A stretch of DNA of 37,977 nt from Bifidobacteriaceae bacterium (GCA_029227215.1 JAQXZM010000006.1:1-37977), one strand, 5' to 3'; numbered from the stretch's first letter, positions 8,790-19,695 are shown. The notes: a model not told the origin generated them from the sequence alone. Numbers and translations: made by a program.

Positions 8790-10721
8790 GTGGCAGATAG
8801 CCAGAATCTTTCAGCAATGACAGTCGCGGAGCTCCGTGAAAAGGCCAAGGACATGGGTCTGAAGGGCTTCACCGGGCTGCGCAAGAACGACCTCGTGAAC
8901 AGGATCGCTCAGTCTTTGCCGCAGTCTTCGGCGGCGGCGCAGTCGCCTGCCGCTGAATCCACCCCTCTCGTGAGGGTTCCCGAGGCAGGCGCAGGCCGTC
9001 GCGTGACGCGCGGCACCGGCCAGCCGCTTCGTTTTAATTTTGAGGATCTTCCCGGCGCTTCGGCAAGCCGCGGTTCCGCCGCTCGCGATGATTACAACGC
9101 GCGGGATGCTCGCGATGCGTATGGCGCACGCAACGATCGTGATGACCGCGGCGATCGCGGCGGCCACGACACCGGTGCGCACGCCGGCCAGCTCGACCTG
9201 AACCTCGACCTGCCGCGCCGCCGTCACCGCACGATGGAATCGCATGATACCGGCCGTCGCGCGGATGTGGCGAGCGAGCTCGACAACATTCTGGCGAATT
9301 TGCCCAACCGTGCGCACGATGCGGACAACACGCCGTTGCCGCCGAACCCGCAGCGCGCCCGCATGAACCGCGCCGACCGCGCGGATCGCACCAATGATCG
9401 CAACGACCGCAATGACCGCCGCAACCAGCGTGACATGCGTGCACAGCGCAACGATCGCAATGACCGCGCCGACCGCCGCAACCAGCGCAACGACCGTAAC
9501 GATCGCAACGACCGTTACGAGCAGCGCAACGAGCGCCGCGTGCGCGAGGAGCGCGTCGAGAACTACACGCCGGTCGCCGGCATCGTGGATGTGCTCGACT
9601 CCTATGCGTTCATCCGCACCTCCGGCTACCTGCCCGGCCCCAACGACGTGTATGTGTCGATGAGCCAGGTGCGCAAGTACGGCCTGCGCAAGGGCGATGC
9701 CGTGCGCGGCTACACGAAGGCAAACGGCGCCGACAACGGCCGCGGCGGCAATAACAACAACCGCAACGCGCACCAGAAGTTCGTGCCGCTCCAGGGCCTC
9801 GAGACGATCAACGGCATGAGCGTGGAAGAGGCGGCGCAGCGCCCGCAGTTCGGCAAGCTCACGCCGCTCTACCCGCAGGAGCGCCTCAAGATGGAGACCA
9901 CGCCGAACCGCCTGGTCGGCCGTCTCATCGACCTGTGCGCGCCGATCGGCAAGGGCCAGCGCGGGCTCATCGTCTCCCCGCCGAAGGCCGGCAAGACGAT
10001 CACGCTGCAGCAGATCGCCAACGCGATCACCACCAACAACCCCGAGGTGCACCTCATGGTCGTGCTCGTGGACGAACGCCCTGAGGAAGTCACCGACATG
10101 CAGCGCACCGTGCAGGGCGAGATCATCTCCTCGACGTTCGACCGCCCTGCCAGCGACCACACGATCGTTGCCGAGCTCGCCATCGAACGCGCCAAGCGCC
10201 TCGTGGAGCTGGGCCAGGACGTGGTGGTGCTGCTGGACTCCATGACCCGCCTCGCCCGCGCCTACAACATCGCCGCTCCGGCATCCGGCCGCATCCTCTC
10301 CGGTGGTGTGGACGCGCAGGCGCTGTACCCGCCGAAGAAGTTCTTCGGTGCCGCCCGCAACATCGAGAACGGCGGCTCGCTCACCATCATTGCGTCCGCG
10401 CTCGTGGAGACCGGTTCCAAGATGGACGAGGTGATCTTCGAGGAGTTCAAGGGCACCGGCAACATGGAGCTGCGCCTGTCCCGCGACCTTGCGGAGAAGC
10501 GCATGTTCCCGGCCATCGACATCAATGCCTCCGGTACGCGCCGCGAAGAGCTCATCACGGACCCCAAGGAGCTCATGGTCATCTACCGCCTGCGCCGTGC
10601 GCTGGGCGGCATGGAGCCCGAGCAGGCCTACAACGCCATTGTGCCGCGCATGAAGAAGACCGCTACGAACCGCGACTTCCTTGCCGCACTCGCCACTGGC
10701 ACCAACCCCAGCGCCGCGTAA
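8790..10721 (+). CDS. rho: transcription termination factor Rho with actinobacterial insertion
   Basis: 643 residues, a hexameric RNA-dependent ATPase that ends transcription. Domains in order: Rho N-terminal helix bundle (about 7-40, LSAMTVAELREKAKDMG); a long insertion (about 45-265) whose second half is almost pure Arg/Asn/Asp (RNDRND-type repeats); a cold-shock RNA-binding domain (about 265-315, VLDSYAFIRTSGYLPG); and a RecA-like ATPase with Walker A PPKAGKT near 396, Walker B VVVLLDS near 478 and a Q-loop/R-loop C-terminal part. The GTG at 8790 after AAAGG was chosen over an in-frame ATG 14 codons upstream, because homology begins here. The insertion is known from high-GC Gram-positive Rho proteins. 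Confidence 0.96.
   Translation: MADSQNLSAMTVAELREKAKDMGLKGFTGLRKNDLVNRIAQSLPQSSAAAQSPAAESTPLVRVPEAGAGRRVTRGTGQPLRFNFEDLPGASASRGSAARDDYNARDARDAYGARNDRDDRGDRGGHDTGAHAGQLDLNLDLPRRRHRTMESHDTGRRADVASELDNILANLPNRAHDADNTPLPPNPQRARMNRADRADRTNDRNDRNDRRNQRDMRAQRNDRNDRADRRNQRNDRNDRNDRYEQRNERRVREERVENYTPVAGIVDVLDSYAFIRTSGYLPGPNDVYVSMSQVRKYGLRKGDAVRGYTKANGADNGRGGNNNNRNAHQKFVPLQGLETINGMSVEEAAQRPQFGKLTPLYPQERLKMETTPNRLVGRLIDLCAPIGKGQRGLIVSPPKAGKTITLQQIANAITTNNPEVHLMVVLVDERPEEVTDMQRTVQGEIISSTFDRPASDHTIVAELAIERAKRLVELGQDVVVLLDSMTRLARAYNIAAPASGRILSGGVDAQALYPPKKFFGAARNIENGGSLTIIASALVETGSKMDEVIFEEFKGTGNMELRLSRDLAEKRMFPAIDINASGTRREELITDPKELMVIYRLRRALGGMEPEQAYNAIVPRMKKTATNRDFLAALATGTNPSAA
9370..9545 (+). repeat. 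degenerate codon repeats encoding the Arg/Asn/Asp tract of Rho
   Basis: Inside rho the phrases CGCAACGACCGC and CGCAATGACCGC recur many times with 9- and 12-bp periods. They encode RND/RNDRND/RNQRND peptides. Such a tract is prone to length change, and this part of Rho is expected to be disordered and RNA-binding. Confidence 0.7.
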
Positions 10722-10749
10722 GCGCAAGGCATTGGTGCTCGCATCCGAC

Positions 10750-10786
10750 GGGGTTGAGAATCCTAGGATTCCCAACCCCTTTTGTT
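10750..10786 (+). terminator. rho-independent terminator after rho
   Basis: GGGGTTG (10750-10756) pairs with CAACCCC (10773-10779). An inner GAATCC/GGATTC extends the stem, followed by TTTTGTT. It lies 28 bases after the rho stop codon. Confidence 0.85.
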
Positions 10787-11089
10787 ATGCCCGTTCTTCT
10801 CATTCCGCGAACTTGGCATTCTGTACGGCATTCAGGGCTTGAACAGGCAGGAATGCTGGCCATAATGCCCAGTTTGGCGCGTGCTCTTGCGCTCAGCTGG
10901 GGGTTCTGTACAGCATGTCGTGTTCGATTGTCCGAAATGCTGGGCATGATGCCCAGTTCGGCGATGATGCATGTTTTGGATTATTGTGCAATGGGATATT
11001 TGCAATGGAATGCGTACGGGGCGTTCGCTACCAGTCCGGCAGCCGTCAGCCCGCCAGTCCGGCAGTCGCCAGTCCACTAATAAAGTGAT
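10787..11089. other. gap between convergent rho and thiC, with repeated palindromes
   Basis: No gene is supported. A palindromic phrase occurs twice, 84 bases apart: CTGGCCATAATGCCCAG (10856-10872, imperfect) and CTGGGCATGATGCCCAG (10940-10956, perfect). Each is followed by TT(T/C)GGCG or TTCGGCG and preceded by a TTCTGTAC(G/A)GCAT phrase, so this is a degenerate two-unit repeat. CCAGTCCGGCAG also occurs twice near 11031-11064. Confidence 0.55.
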
Positions 11090-11119
11090 GGCCGGTTTGC
11101 TGGGCAGAGCAAACCGGCC
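11090..11119 (-). terminator. terminator hairpin after thiC
   Basis: Perfect 12-base arms GGCCGGTTTGCT (11090-11101) and AGCAAACCGGCC (11108-11119) lie 57 bases beyond the thiC stop. On the thiC strand they are followed by ATCACTTTATTA, only a weak T tract. Termination is likely but not textbook. Confidence 0.6.
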
Positions 11120-11175
11120 AAGTCTGGAATTCGCCTGTGCGAGTGCTGCCCGCACGGGCAGCGCGGTAATTCGCG

Positions 11176-13340
<2,165 letters not shown>

Positions 13341-13496
13341 GAGTATGTCACCTCGCCCCGACAGCCCTAGCGAGTGCGCGATTCTGGTGGTACGGCGCTC
13401 AGTGCCGGGAGACCAATATGCCATTGACGCTTGGCGTAATGATTCATTGCCGATTAATGAACGCCATTCGGACCCCGAGGCGGGTAAGCTGGAGGC

Positions 13497-13952
13497 ATGA
13501 GCGATACGAGCAACGGCACAGGTGAGTGGCCCCAGGGCCAGGTCAATACTTCTTCCCAAGACGATACTTCCCCTACGAGCACTGGCACCGACCAGCAGGC
13601 GACCACCATCGAGGCGGCGGACACTCCGCAGACGCACGAAGCCGTGCGCAAGATCGAGGCGCTGCGCGCCACCATCGACAACATCGATGCGGCCGTCGTG
13701 CATTTGCTTGCCGAGCGTTTCAAGGCCACGTCGCAGGTCGGCGTGCTCAAGGCGCAGGCTGGTTTCGCCCCAGCCGATCTGGAGCGTGAGGAACAGCAGT
13801 TGGAGCGGCTTCGTCGCATCGCCCAGGATGCCGGGCTCGACACCCAGATCGCCGAGATGTACAAGCAGTTCGTGGTCGAAGAGGCCAAGAAGCGCCATCG
13901 CCGCATCGCCGAAGCCGGTGGCGATCCCGGCGTCCTCGATGTCTACGCATGA
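13497..13952 (+). CDS. chorismate mutase, AroQ type
   Basis: 151 residues, converting chorismate to prephenate for phenylalanine and tyrosine synthesis. The AroQ-like helical domain spans about residues 48-140, beginning HEAVRKIEALRATIDNIDAAVVHLLAERFKATSQVG and continuing with VLKAQAGFAPADLEREEQQLERL. The Arg and Lys residues in the first long helix and the R-x-x-x-x-x-V/G-x-x-K pattern are those of the family. The first 45 residues are Ser/Thr/Gln-rich and probably disordered. The start is ATG 13497 behind GGAGGC. It stands alone between divergent thiC and convergent valS, with a terminator of its own. No signal peptide is present, so it is not a secreted form. Confidence 0.9.
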   Translation: MSDTSNGTGEWPQGQVNTSSQDDTSPTSTGTDQQATTIEAADTPQTHEAVRKIEALRATIDNIDAAVVHLLAERFKATSQVGVLKAQAGFAPADLEREEQQLERLRRIAQDAGLDTQIAEMYKQFVVEEAKKRHRRIAEAGGDPGVLDVYA

Positions 13953-13987
13953 GGCGCGTGTCCGCAGCTTTGACAACATATGCACAA

Positions 13988-14027
13988 GCAAGGGGTGGGT
14001 GCCAAATTGATCGGTACCCACCCCTTG
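13988..14027 (+). terminator. terminator hairpin after chorismate mutase
   Basis: Perfect 13-base arms GCAAGGGGTGGGT and ACCCACCCCTTGC enclose a 14-base loop containing a further GCC/GGT pair. The T tract is poor (GTCTTGCG) on this strand. It lies between convergent genes and probably serves both. Confidence 0.65.
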
Positions 14028-14050
14028 CGTCTTGCGCGGTCGTGCGCGTG

Positions 14051-14082
14051 GGCAATCAGCCCATGCACACGGGCTGATTGCC
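14051..14082 (-). terminator. hairpin directly after the valS stop
   Basis: Perfect 12-base arms GGCAATCAGCCC (14051-14062) and GGGCTGATTGCC (14071-14082) abut the valS stop codon. No T run follows on the valS strand, so this may be an mRNA 3'-end stabiliser or may act together with the hairpin at 13988-14027. Confidence 0.6.
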
Positions 14083-16821
14083 TTACTCGGCCTTGGGGGC
14101 CTTGGGCTTCTTGGCGGGCGGCTCACCCAGCTCGCTGGAGACCACCTTGATGCCGGTGTCCTGGTCATCATCGGCATCGTTGGCGTGCACCACAGGGGTG
14201 ACGGAAATCGGGCCGGTCACGTGGCCTGCCTCGGCGATGTCGATGAGCGCGGACTTGACGAATCCGGCGCCTTCGCGGTTCACATTGATCTCAGCGCGCA
14301 GGATCGGCGTCTTCATCGAGACCTTCGCCTCGGACTTGATCTTGCGCAGCGCAGCGAGCGTACGACCCGCCCAGTCAAGCTGCGCGGAATCCGCCTTGCC
14401 GGCGATGGCAGCGTAGTAGTCCGCATCCGGCCACGCGGCGCGGTGCACGGAACCGCCCTCGGCGTGCATCCAGCTCCACACCTCTTCTGCTGCGTAGGGC
14501 AGGTAGGGGGCGAAGAGGCGCGCGAAGGCATCGAGGCCCAGGCCCAGCGTGGTGCGTGCGGAAAGCACGTCCTCCGGGCTGGGCACCTGGTGCGTGGCAT
14601 CCGCCGTGCCGTAGGCGCGGTTCTTGACGAGCTCGATGTAGTCGTCGCAGAACTGCCAGAAGAACGTCTCGATTGCATCGAGCGCCTTGGCATGGTCGTA
14701 GTTCTCGAGTGCGTCGGTCGCTTCGCGGATCACGCGGGCGAGGGCACCCATCGTGGCGCGGTCAAGAGCGACCGTCACGTTCGCTGGGTCCCACACGGCC
14801 TGCGCGGGCTCGGTCACATGGTGGTTCTCGTCCTCGCGGCCGATGGCAAGCGCGAACTTCGTGGCGTTGAGCAGCTTGATGGCAAGGCGGCGGCCGATCT
14901 TCATCTGGCCCTCGTCATACGTCGCGTCCACGCCGAGGCGGGCGGATGCGGCCCAGTAACGCACTGCGTCGGCGCCGTACTTCTCGATCGGCTCGTTGGG
15001 CACCACGACGTTGCCCTTGGACTTGCTCATCTTCTTGTGGTCCGGATCGAGGATCCAGCCGGAGAGCGTCGCATGCTTCCACGGCAGCACGCCGTTCTCC
15101 AGATGCGCGCGGTCGATGGTGCTGAACAGCCAGGTGCGGATGATGTCCTGGCCCTGCGGGCGCAGGTCCATCGGGAACGAGGCGTTGAAGAAGCCATCCT
15201 CGCCTGGCTCGCCCCAGTGCGTCACGATCTGCGGCGTGAGGGACGACGTGGCCCACGTGTCCATGATGTCCTTCTCGGCGGTGAAGCCGCCGGGCTGGTC
15301 ACGCTGCTCCTCGGTGAAGCCCGCGGGCACGTCCTGGGTCGGGTCGATCGGCAGGTCGGCTTCCTTCGGGGTGATCGGATGCTCGAAGTCGGTGGTGCCG
15401 TCGTCCTTCACTGGGTACCACAGCGGGAACGGGATGCCGAAGTAGCGCTGGCGGGAGATGAGCCAGTCGCCGTTCAGGCCCTGCACCCAGTTGTTGTAGC
15501 GCACGCGCATGAAGTCGGGGTGGAAGTCCAGTTCCTTGCCGCGCTCGATGAGCTCGGCGTTGAGCTGGGGGTCGGTGCCGCCGTTCTTCAGGTACCACTG
15601 GCGGGAGGTGACGATCTCGAGCGGCTTGTCGCCCTTCTCGTAGAAATTCGTCATGCGCTTGGTGGGGCGAGGCTCGCCGTCCAGGTCGCCGGACTGGCGC
15701 AGCGCGTCCACGATGATCTGGCGCGCCGTGTAGGTGGTCTTGCCTTCGAGCTGCTGGAACAGGCCGATGCCCTCCGGATTCTCGAGCCAATCGGGCACGC
15801 TCATGATGATGCGGCCGTTGCGCTGGATGATCGAACGGGTGGGCAGGTGCAGGTCGCGCCACCACTCCACATCGGTCACATCACCGAACGTGCAGCACAT
15901 GGCGATGCCGGCGCCCTTGTCCATCTCCGCGGCCTTGTGCGCCAGGATCGGCACCTTGACCTTGAACAGCGGGGAGTAGACGTAGGTGCCGAAGTACTTC
16001 TGGTAGCGCTCGTCGTCCGGATGTGCGATCAGCGCGCAGCAGGCGGGCAGCAGCTCGGGGCGCGTCGTCTCGATGTAGATGGGCGTGCCGTCTTCGAAGT
16101 GGAAGGCGACGCGGTGGTAGAAGCCGTCGTACTCGCGGCTCTCCAGCTCGGCCTGGGCGACCGCGGTCTGGAACGTGACGTCCCACAGGCCGGGGGCTTC
16201 CTTCTGGTAGGCCTCGCCGCGGGCGAGGTTGCGCAGGAACGCCTTCTGCGCCACGCGACGGGCATGGGTGCCGATCGTGTTGTAGGTCTGGGTCCAGTCG
16301 ACCGACAGGCCCAGGGCGCGCCACAGCTTTTCGAACTGGGCTTCGTCCTGCGGGGTGAGCTTCTCGCACAGCTCGATGAAGTTCTGGCGGGAGCAGGGCA
16401 CCTGGTCCTTCGCCGAGATCTTCTTGCCCTCGGTTCCCTCGAACGGAGGCTTGAAGTTCGGATCGTACTTGAGCGACGTATCCACGCGCACGCCGTAGTA
16501 GTTCTGCACGCGGCGCTCGGTGGGCAGGCCGTTGTCGTCCCAGCCCATCGGGTAGAGCACGTCGAACCCGCGCATGCGCTTGTAGCGGGCGATCACATCG
16601 GTGTGAGTGTAGGAGAACACATGGCCCACATGCAGATGGCCGGACGCCGTGGGCGGCGGGGTGTCGATGGAGTAAACGGCCTTGCGGTCACGGGTGTTGC
16701 GGAAACGGTAGACCTGGGACTCTTCCCACTTTGCGCCCCACTTGGCTTCGAGGCCTTCGACCCCTGCGCGGTCGGGCAGCGGAGTGAGGTTCGCTGTGAT
16801 GGATTCTTTTTTATCAGCCAT
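14083..16821 (-). CDS. valS: valyl-tRNA synthetase
   Basis: 912 residues, charging tRNA-Val. It is a class I synthetase with the HIGH-type motif PPPTASGHLHVGHV near 50-63, a CP1 editing insertion (ETTRPELLPACCALIAHPDD), the KMSKSKGN motif near 598-605 and the anticodon-binding/C-terminal domain. It lacks a long C-terminal coiled-coil arm: the end (GEPPAKKPKAPKAE) is a short Lys/Pro/Ala tail. The start is ATG 16821; the upstream region has no clear Shine-Dalgarno beyond a short purine stretch. No T-box leader is visible. The 74-bp palindromic array begins about 120 bases upstream. Confidence 0.97.
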   Translation of the reverse strand: MADKKESITANLTPLPDRAGVEGLEAKWGAKWEESQVYRFRNTRDRKAVYSIDTPPPTASGHLHVGHVFSYTHTDVIARYKRMRGFDVLYPMGWDDNGLPTERRVQNYYGVRVDTSLKYDPNFKPPFEGTEGKKISAKDQVPCSRQNFIELCEKLTPQDEAQFEKLWRALGLSVDWTQTYNTIGTHARRVAQKAFLRNLARGEAYQKEAPGLWDVTFQTAVAQAELESREYDGFYHRVAFHFEDGTPIYIETTRPELLPACCALIAHPDDERYQKYFGTYVYSPLFKVKVPILAHKAAEMDKGAGIAMCCTFGDVTDVEWWRDLHLPTRSIIQRNGRIIMSVPDWLENPEGIGLFQQLEGKTTYTARQIIVDALRQSGDLDGEPRPTKRMTNFYEKGDKPLEIVTSRQWYLKNGGTDPQLNAELIERGKELDFHPDFMRVRYNNWVQGLNGDWLISRQRYFGIPFPLWYPVKDDGTTDFEHPITPKEADLPIDPTQDVPAGFTEEQRDQPGGFTAEKDIMDTWATSSLTPQIVTHWGEPGEDGFFNASFPMDLRPQGQDIIRTWLFSTIDRAHLENGVLPWKHATLSGWILDPDHKKMSKSKGNVVVPNEPIEKYGADAVRYWAASARLGVDATYDEGQMKIGRRLAIKLLNATKFALAIGREDENHHVTEPAQAVWDPANVTVALDRATMGALARVIREATDALENYDHAKALDAIETFFWQFCDDYIELVKNRAYGTADATHQVPSPEDVLSARTTLGLGLDAFARLFAPYLPYAAEEVWSWMHAEGGSVHRAAWPDADYYAAIAGKADSAQLDWAGRTLAALRKIKSEAKVSMKTPILRAEINVNREGAGFVKSALIDIAEAGHVTGPISVTPVVHANDADDDQDTGIKVVSSELGEPPAKKPKAPKAE

Positions 16822-16942
16822 AGCCGATAGTTTAAGGTTTCAGCGTGACATGTGGGGGTGCCATGCGGCGGAATTTCAACGGTTCTCGAGGGTGCGGAGG
16901 GGTGGCGGGGTAGGGTGAGGGAGTGAGGCTGGTGATGGTTCA

Positions 16943-17400
16943 GGCCTTGGGTGTGAGTGGCGGCTCACACTGAAGGTGGCGGCTGGCTTTGCTGGCGAAT
17001 GTGTGAGCAGCGGCGCGCACTGAAGGTGGTTTCCTGTGCCCGGGTAGGCCGTGGTGGGTTGGTCCGTGCCTTCGGTGCGAGTGGTGGCTCACACCGAAGG
17101 TGGCGCGGCATGGCGGATGCGGCTGTGTCGGGCTGGTTCTTGGCTTGGGTGTGAGCGAAGACTCGCATCCAAGGTGATTTCCATGGACTAGGTGGCGGCA
17201 TCAGGCGGATTCTGGGCTTGGGTGTGAGCAGCGGCTCGCACCCAAGCCGGTTTGTCGGGCCCGGGGAGGCTGTATTGGGTTGGATTTACTGCTTGGTGTG
17301 AGTGACGGTTCGCACTGAGGGTGGCCCTGCAGCGCTTGGGTAGGTCGTGACGGGTTGATTCTGGCTTCGGTGCGAGCAGCGTCTCACATTCAAGCACCTG
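16943..17400. repeat. 74-bp tandem palindromic repeat array, seven units
   Basis: GTGTGAG or GTGCGAG occurs at 16951, 17001, 17075, 17149, 17222, 17296 and 17370. The steps are 50, 74, 74, 73, 74 and 74. Each is followed after six or so bases by an inverse CTCRCAC-like arm. The best unit (17217-17246) reads CTTGGGTGTGAG, six bases, CTCGCACCCAAG. In the unit at 17071 the outer arm is CTTCGGTG with CACCGAAG instead of CTTGGGTG with CACCCAAG, a compensated base-pair change. The inter-palindrome stretches are also alike (for example GGGTAGGYCGTG and GGGTTGGT), so the whole 74 bp is the unit. It fills the gap between valS and the solute-binding protein gene. It is not coding. Confidence 0.88.
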
Positions 17401-17436
17401 CCAAACCATCAAACCGCCCCGCCCCACGCCCGCCAC

Positions 17437-19041
17437 CTACTCCACGTGCAGCGCGGTCAGGTCGAGGCGGTCGGGGGAGTAGAGCGTGGGCATGCCGGTG
17501 AGGCTCGTACGCGCCGCCGCCGAGGGCGTGGCCACATAGAGCCAGTCGTAGGCGCAGTCGTTGTTGATCTGCCGGGCGAGCGCCGCCGCTGCGTTGCTGT
17601 AGTCCGTGTCGGTGGTCGCTGCCTGCACCTGGCTCCACAGGGAGTCGGTGGTGGCGTTCGTGTAGCCCACGAAACTCGACGGGTCCTCGATGGAACCCAG
17701 GTCGCGGCTGCCGTCGAAATGCACGATCGTCATGTCGTAATCCTGCTGGTTGATCACGCGGTCCTCGTAGGAGGCGTCGTCGAGCTCGACCCCGGTGACG
17801 TACCAGCTGGCGGCAGTGAAGGCATTGATGATGGCGTTGGCAAGCGCCTCGTCGGACTGCCGGTACACGAAGTACAGTCGGTACCTTCCCGTGAAGCGGT
17901 AGTTTGCCATCGCGGCCTGCGGGTCGTAGCCCCAGGTGTCCTCAAGGTCCTCGTAACCAGGGTCGAGCGGGGCGATCGGCCCGTTCAGGCGTGTGCCGTC
18001 CACGCCGGCGGCGTTGATGATGGCGTTTTCGTCGAGCGCCGTGCGTGCGGAGGCCCTCACGTCAGGGTCCGCGAAGAACGTGGTGCCGCCCGAATGGAAG
18101 GCGATCGCCGTCTTTTGCGTCGATTGCATGGTGATGGCACGGATTCCGTCCATGCCATCCACGGCGGACGTGTGGAATCCATTCAGCGGTAGCACCGCAT
18201 CGATAGCTCCCTTCTGCAGATCGGTGGTCGCCTGGGCGGCATCGGAGTACGCGGTGAGCTTCACGCTCGCCGGCACCTCGGCGTGGCTGGCCTTCCAGTA
18301 GTCATCGTTGCGGTTGAGCGTGAGGCTCGTGCCAGCGTCGAGTGCACCCAGCGCATACGGTCCGGAACCCGCACCAGGGGTCGTGTCGTCGCCGGGATCC
18401 TGCTCGTCCCACACGATGCCGGCGACGCCGGAAAGCTTCCATGGCAGCGTCTGGTCAGGGGCGGAAAGCGTCATGACCACGGTCGTGTCGTCGGTGTTCG
18501 AGACGGATGCCAGTTTGCTCAGTTCGCTGGCGCCTGCGTAGTTGTTCGACACCGTTTGCTGCAGAGACCACACCACATCGGAGGCATCAAGCGCGTCACC
18601 GTTCGCGAAATGCATGCCGGTGTTGAGATGGAACGTGAAGGTGAGCCCATCGTCGGATTCATCCCAGGATTTGGCGAGGCCCGCAGTGGCGTTGTTGGAT
18701 TCATTGCGCCCCGTGATGGTCTCGTACACGTTGCCCACGAGGTATTGCGCCGCCGTGGTATTGGCCGCGTCATGCACGTTGAGCGAATCCGGCACCGTGC
18801 CCACGGCGATGGTGACGCTCGCGCTCGTCTTGCCGGTGGCGTGGCGGATCAAAGGATTGTCATGCGAGACCAGCGCCCCCCACGCGAGCCATGCCGCGAA
18901 GCTGAAGACGATGAGGCATGCGGCGAACACGACCCATCCACGTGCCGCGCTCGCCTTCTGCCTCGTGGTGGCGGGCAGCTGCTCCGTGGGCTGCTCGCTC
19001 TCCGGATTCTCGTCATGCGCTGCGTTCGGGGGAAAGGTCAT
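17437..19041 (-). CDS. family 5 ABC transporter solute-binding protein, membrane-anchored
   Basis: 534 residues from ATG 19041 (MTFPPNAAHDENPE). Residues about 1-33 are cytoplasmic and acidic/Thr-rich. Residues about 34-56 (GWVVFAACLIVFSFAAWLAWGAL) form one membrane segment. The rest is an SBP_bac_5-like domain: VTIAVGTVPDSLNVHD, YLVGNVYETITGRN and FTFHLNTGMHFANGDALDASDVVWSLQ are typical of oligopeptide/nickel-type binding proteins. Unusually it has no lipobox cysteine and appears tethered by an uncleaved N-terminal helix. No permease or ATPase gene lies nearby, so it is an orphan and the substrate is unknown. A start 19 codons upstream is possible but lacks support. The gene ends in TAG. Confidence 0.85.
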   Translation of the reverse strand: MTFPPNAAHDENPESEQPTEQLPATTRQKASAARGWVVFAACLIVFSFAAWLAWGALVSHDNPLIRHATGKTSASVTIAVGTVPDSLNVHDAANTTAAQYLVGNVYETITGRNESNNATAGLAKSWDESDDGLTFTFHLNTGMHFANGDALDASDVVWSLQQTVSNNYAGASELSKLASVSNTDDTTVVMTLSAPDQTLPWKLSGVAGIVWDEQDPGDDTTPGAGSGPYALGALDAGTSLTLNRNDDYWKASHAEVPASVKLTAYSDAAQATTDLQKGAIDAVLPLNGFHTSAVDGMDGIRAITMQSTQKTAIAFHSGGTTFFADPDVRASARTALDENAIINAAGVDGTRLNGPIAPLDPGYEDLEDTWGYDPQAAMANYRFTGRYRLYFVYRQSDEALANAIINAFTAASWYVTGVELDDASYEDRVINQQDYDMTIVHFDGSRDLGSIEDPSSFVGYTNATTDSLWSQVQAATTDTDYSNAAAALARQINNDCAYDWLYVATPSAAARTSLTGMPTLYSPDRLDLTALHVE

Positions 19042-19146
19042 GCCTCTACTGTACGAGCACTGCGGGAGCGGGCAGGATAGCGACTGGCGCGCGGCCACGG
19101 CGACGTGGGAAACCAGCGAATCGACGCGTGTGAACTGCCTGCGCGG

Positions 19147-19695
19147 CTATTTGACGCTGCGGTGCGTCTTGATGGCGAGGTCGGAGAGCAGCGTTACGTC
19201 GTATTGTGCTTTGCACGTTTCGATTGCGCTCTGGATGTCCCGGTTCTCCTCCGTGTCGGGCAGTTCGGACTGGGACGAGTGATAGTTTTCGTCCGCGCTC
19301 ACAAGGGTGCCTGGAAGCACATCGAGTCCACCGCTGGATTCGCTGAATCCGACAGGAGTCAAGGCTTGATACTTGGATCCGTACTTCGGTTCAAGAACAT
19401 CACCAACGCAGACAACAATCGGCCCCTCCAGGGATGTGATGTCGTTGAGATCACCGTCCCTCAGGATGTTTTTCGCGCGCTCACTTGTTGCCGAGTCATA
19501 GGCCTGTTGGTAATCCTGCGCATATGTGCCGTTGAAAACCGTGCCATCCGAAGCGGTGGCTTGCGTTACCGGCGCGGACGATGACGCGGCGTCGGTGCTC
19601 TGCCCCGAGCATCCGGCAAGCAGCAGAATCCCGGCAATCATTCCCGCGGCAACGTTTTTCGGCAACCTGTGAGCCGCTCTCAATCCCCATCCCAT
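19147..19695 (-). CDS. putative lipoprotein, paralogue of upstream neighbour
   Basis: 182 residues. A lipoprotein signal peptide is clear: basic start (MGWGLRAAHRLPKN), hydrophobic core AAGMIAGILLLAGCS with the lipobox LLAGC near residue 26. It should be anchored to the outer face of the membrane. The mature part is Ser/Thr-rich at first, then has FNGTYAQDYQQAYDSA and AKNILRDGDLNDI, and two further cysteines (VVCVGD, ETCKAQ). It resembles the 19761-20504 product (IL-x-DGD, a C-x-x-D/E element), so the two are likely duplicated copies. ATG 19695 sits behind AAGGAGATTGAG and was preferred over an in-frame start 23 codons upstream. I recognise no family; function unknown. Confidence 0.75.
   Translation of the reverse strand: MGWGLRAAHRLPKNVAAGMIAGILLLAGCSGQSTDAASSSAPVTQATASDGTVFNGTYAQDYQQAYDSATSERAKNILRDGDLNDITSLEGPIVVCVGDVLEPKYGSKYQALTPVGFSESSGGLDVLPGTLVSADENYHSSQSELPDTEENRDIQSAIETCKAQYDVTLLSDLAIKTHRSVK

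Noticed and set aside
14032-16830. 932-codon open frame on the plus strand opposite valS
   Set aside because: It is the GC3-driven antisense shadow of valS: composition is dominated by V, H, L, R and G, there is no family signature and no ribosome-binding site. The valS frame carries the HIGH-type and KMSKS motifs.
16822-16942. T-box leader for valS
   Set aside because: No T-box sequence or antiterminator-like hairpin is visible upstream of the valS start.
16943-17400. CRISPR array (repeat plus spacer of about 73 bp)
   Set aside because: The recurring part is degenerate rather than identical, the stretches between are themselves related from unit to unit, and no cas gene is in the window. 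The same applies to 32640-33512.
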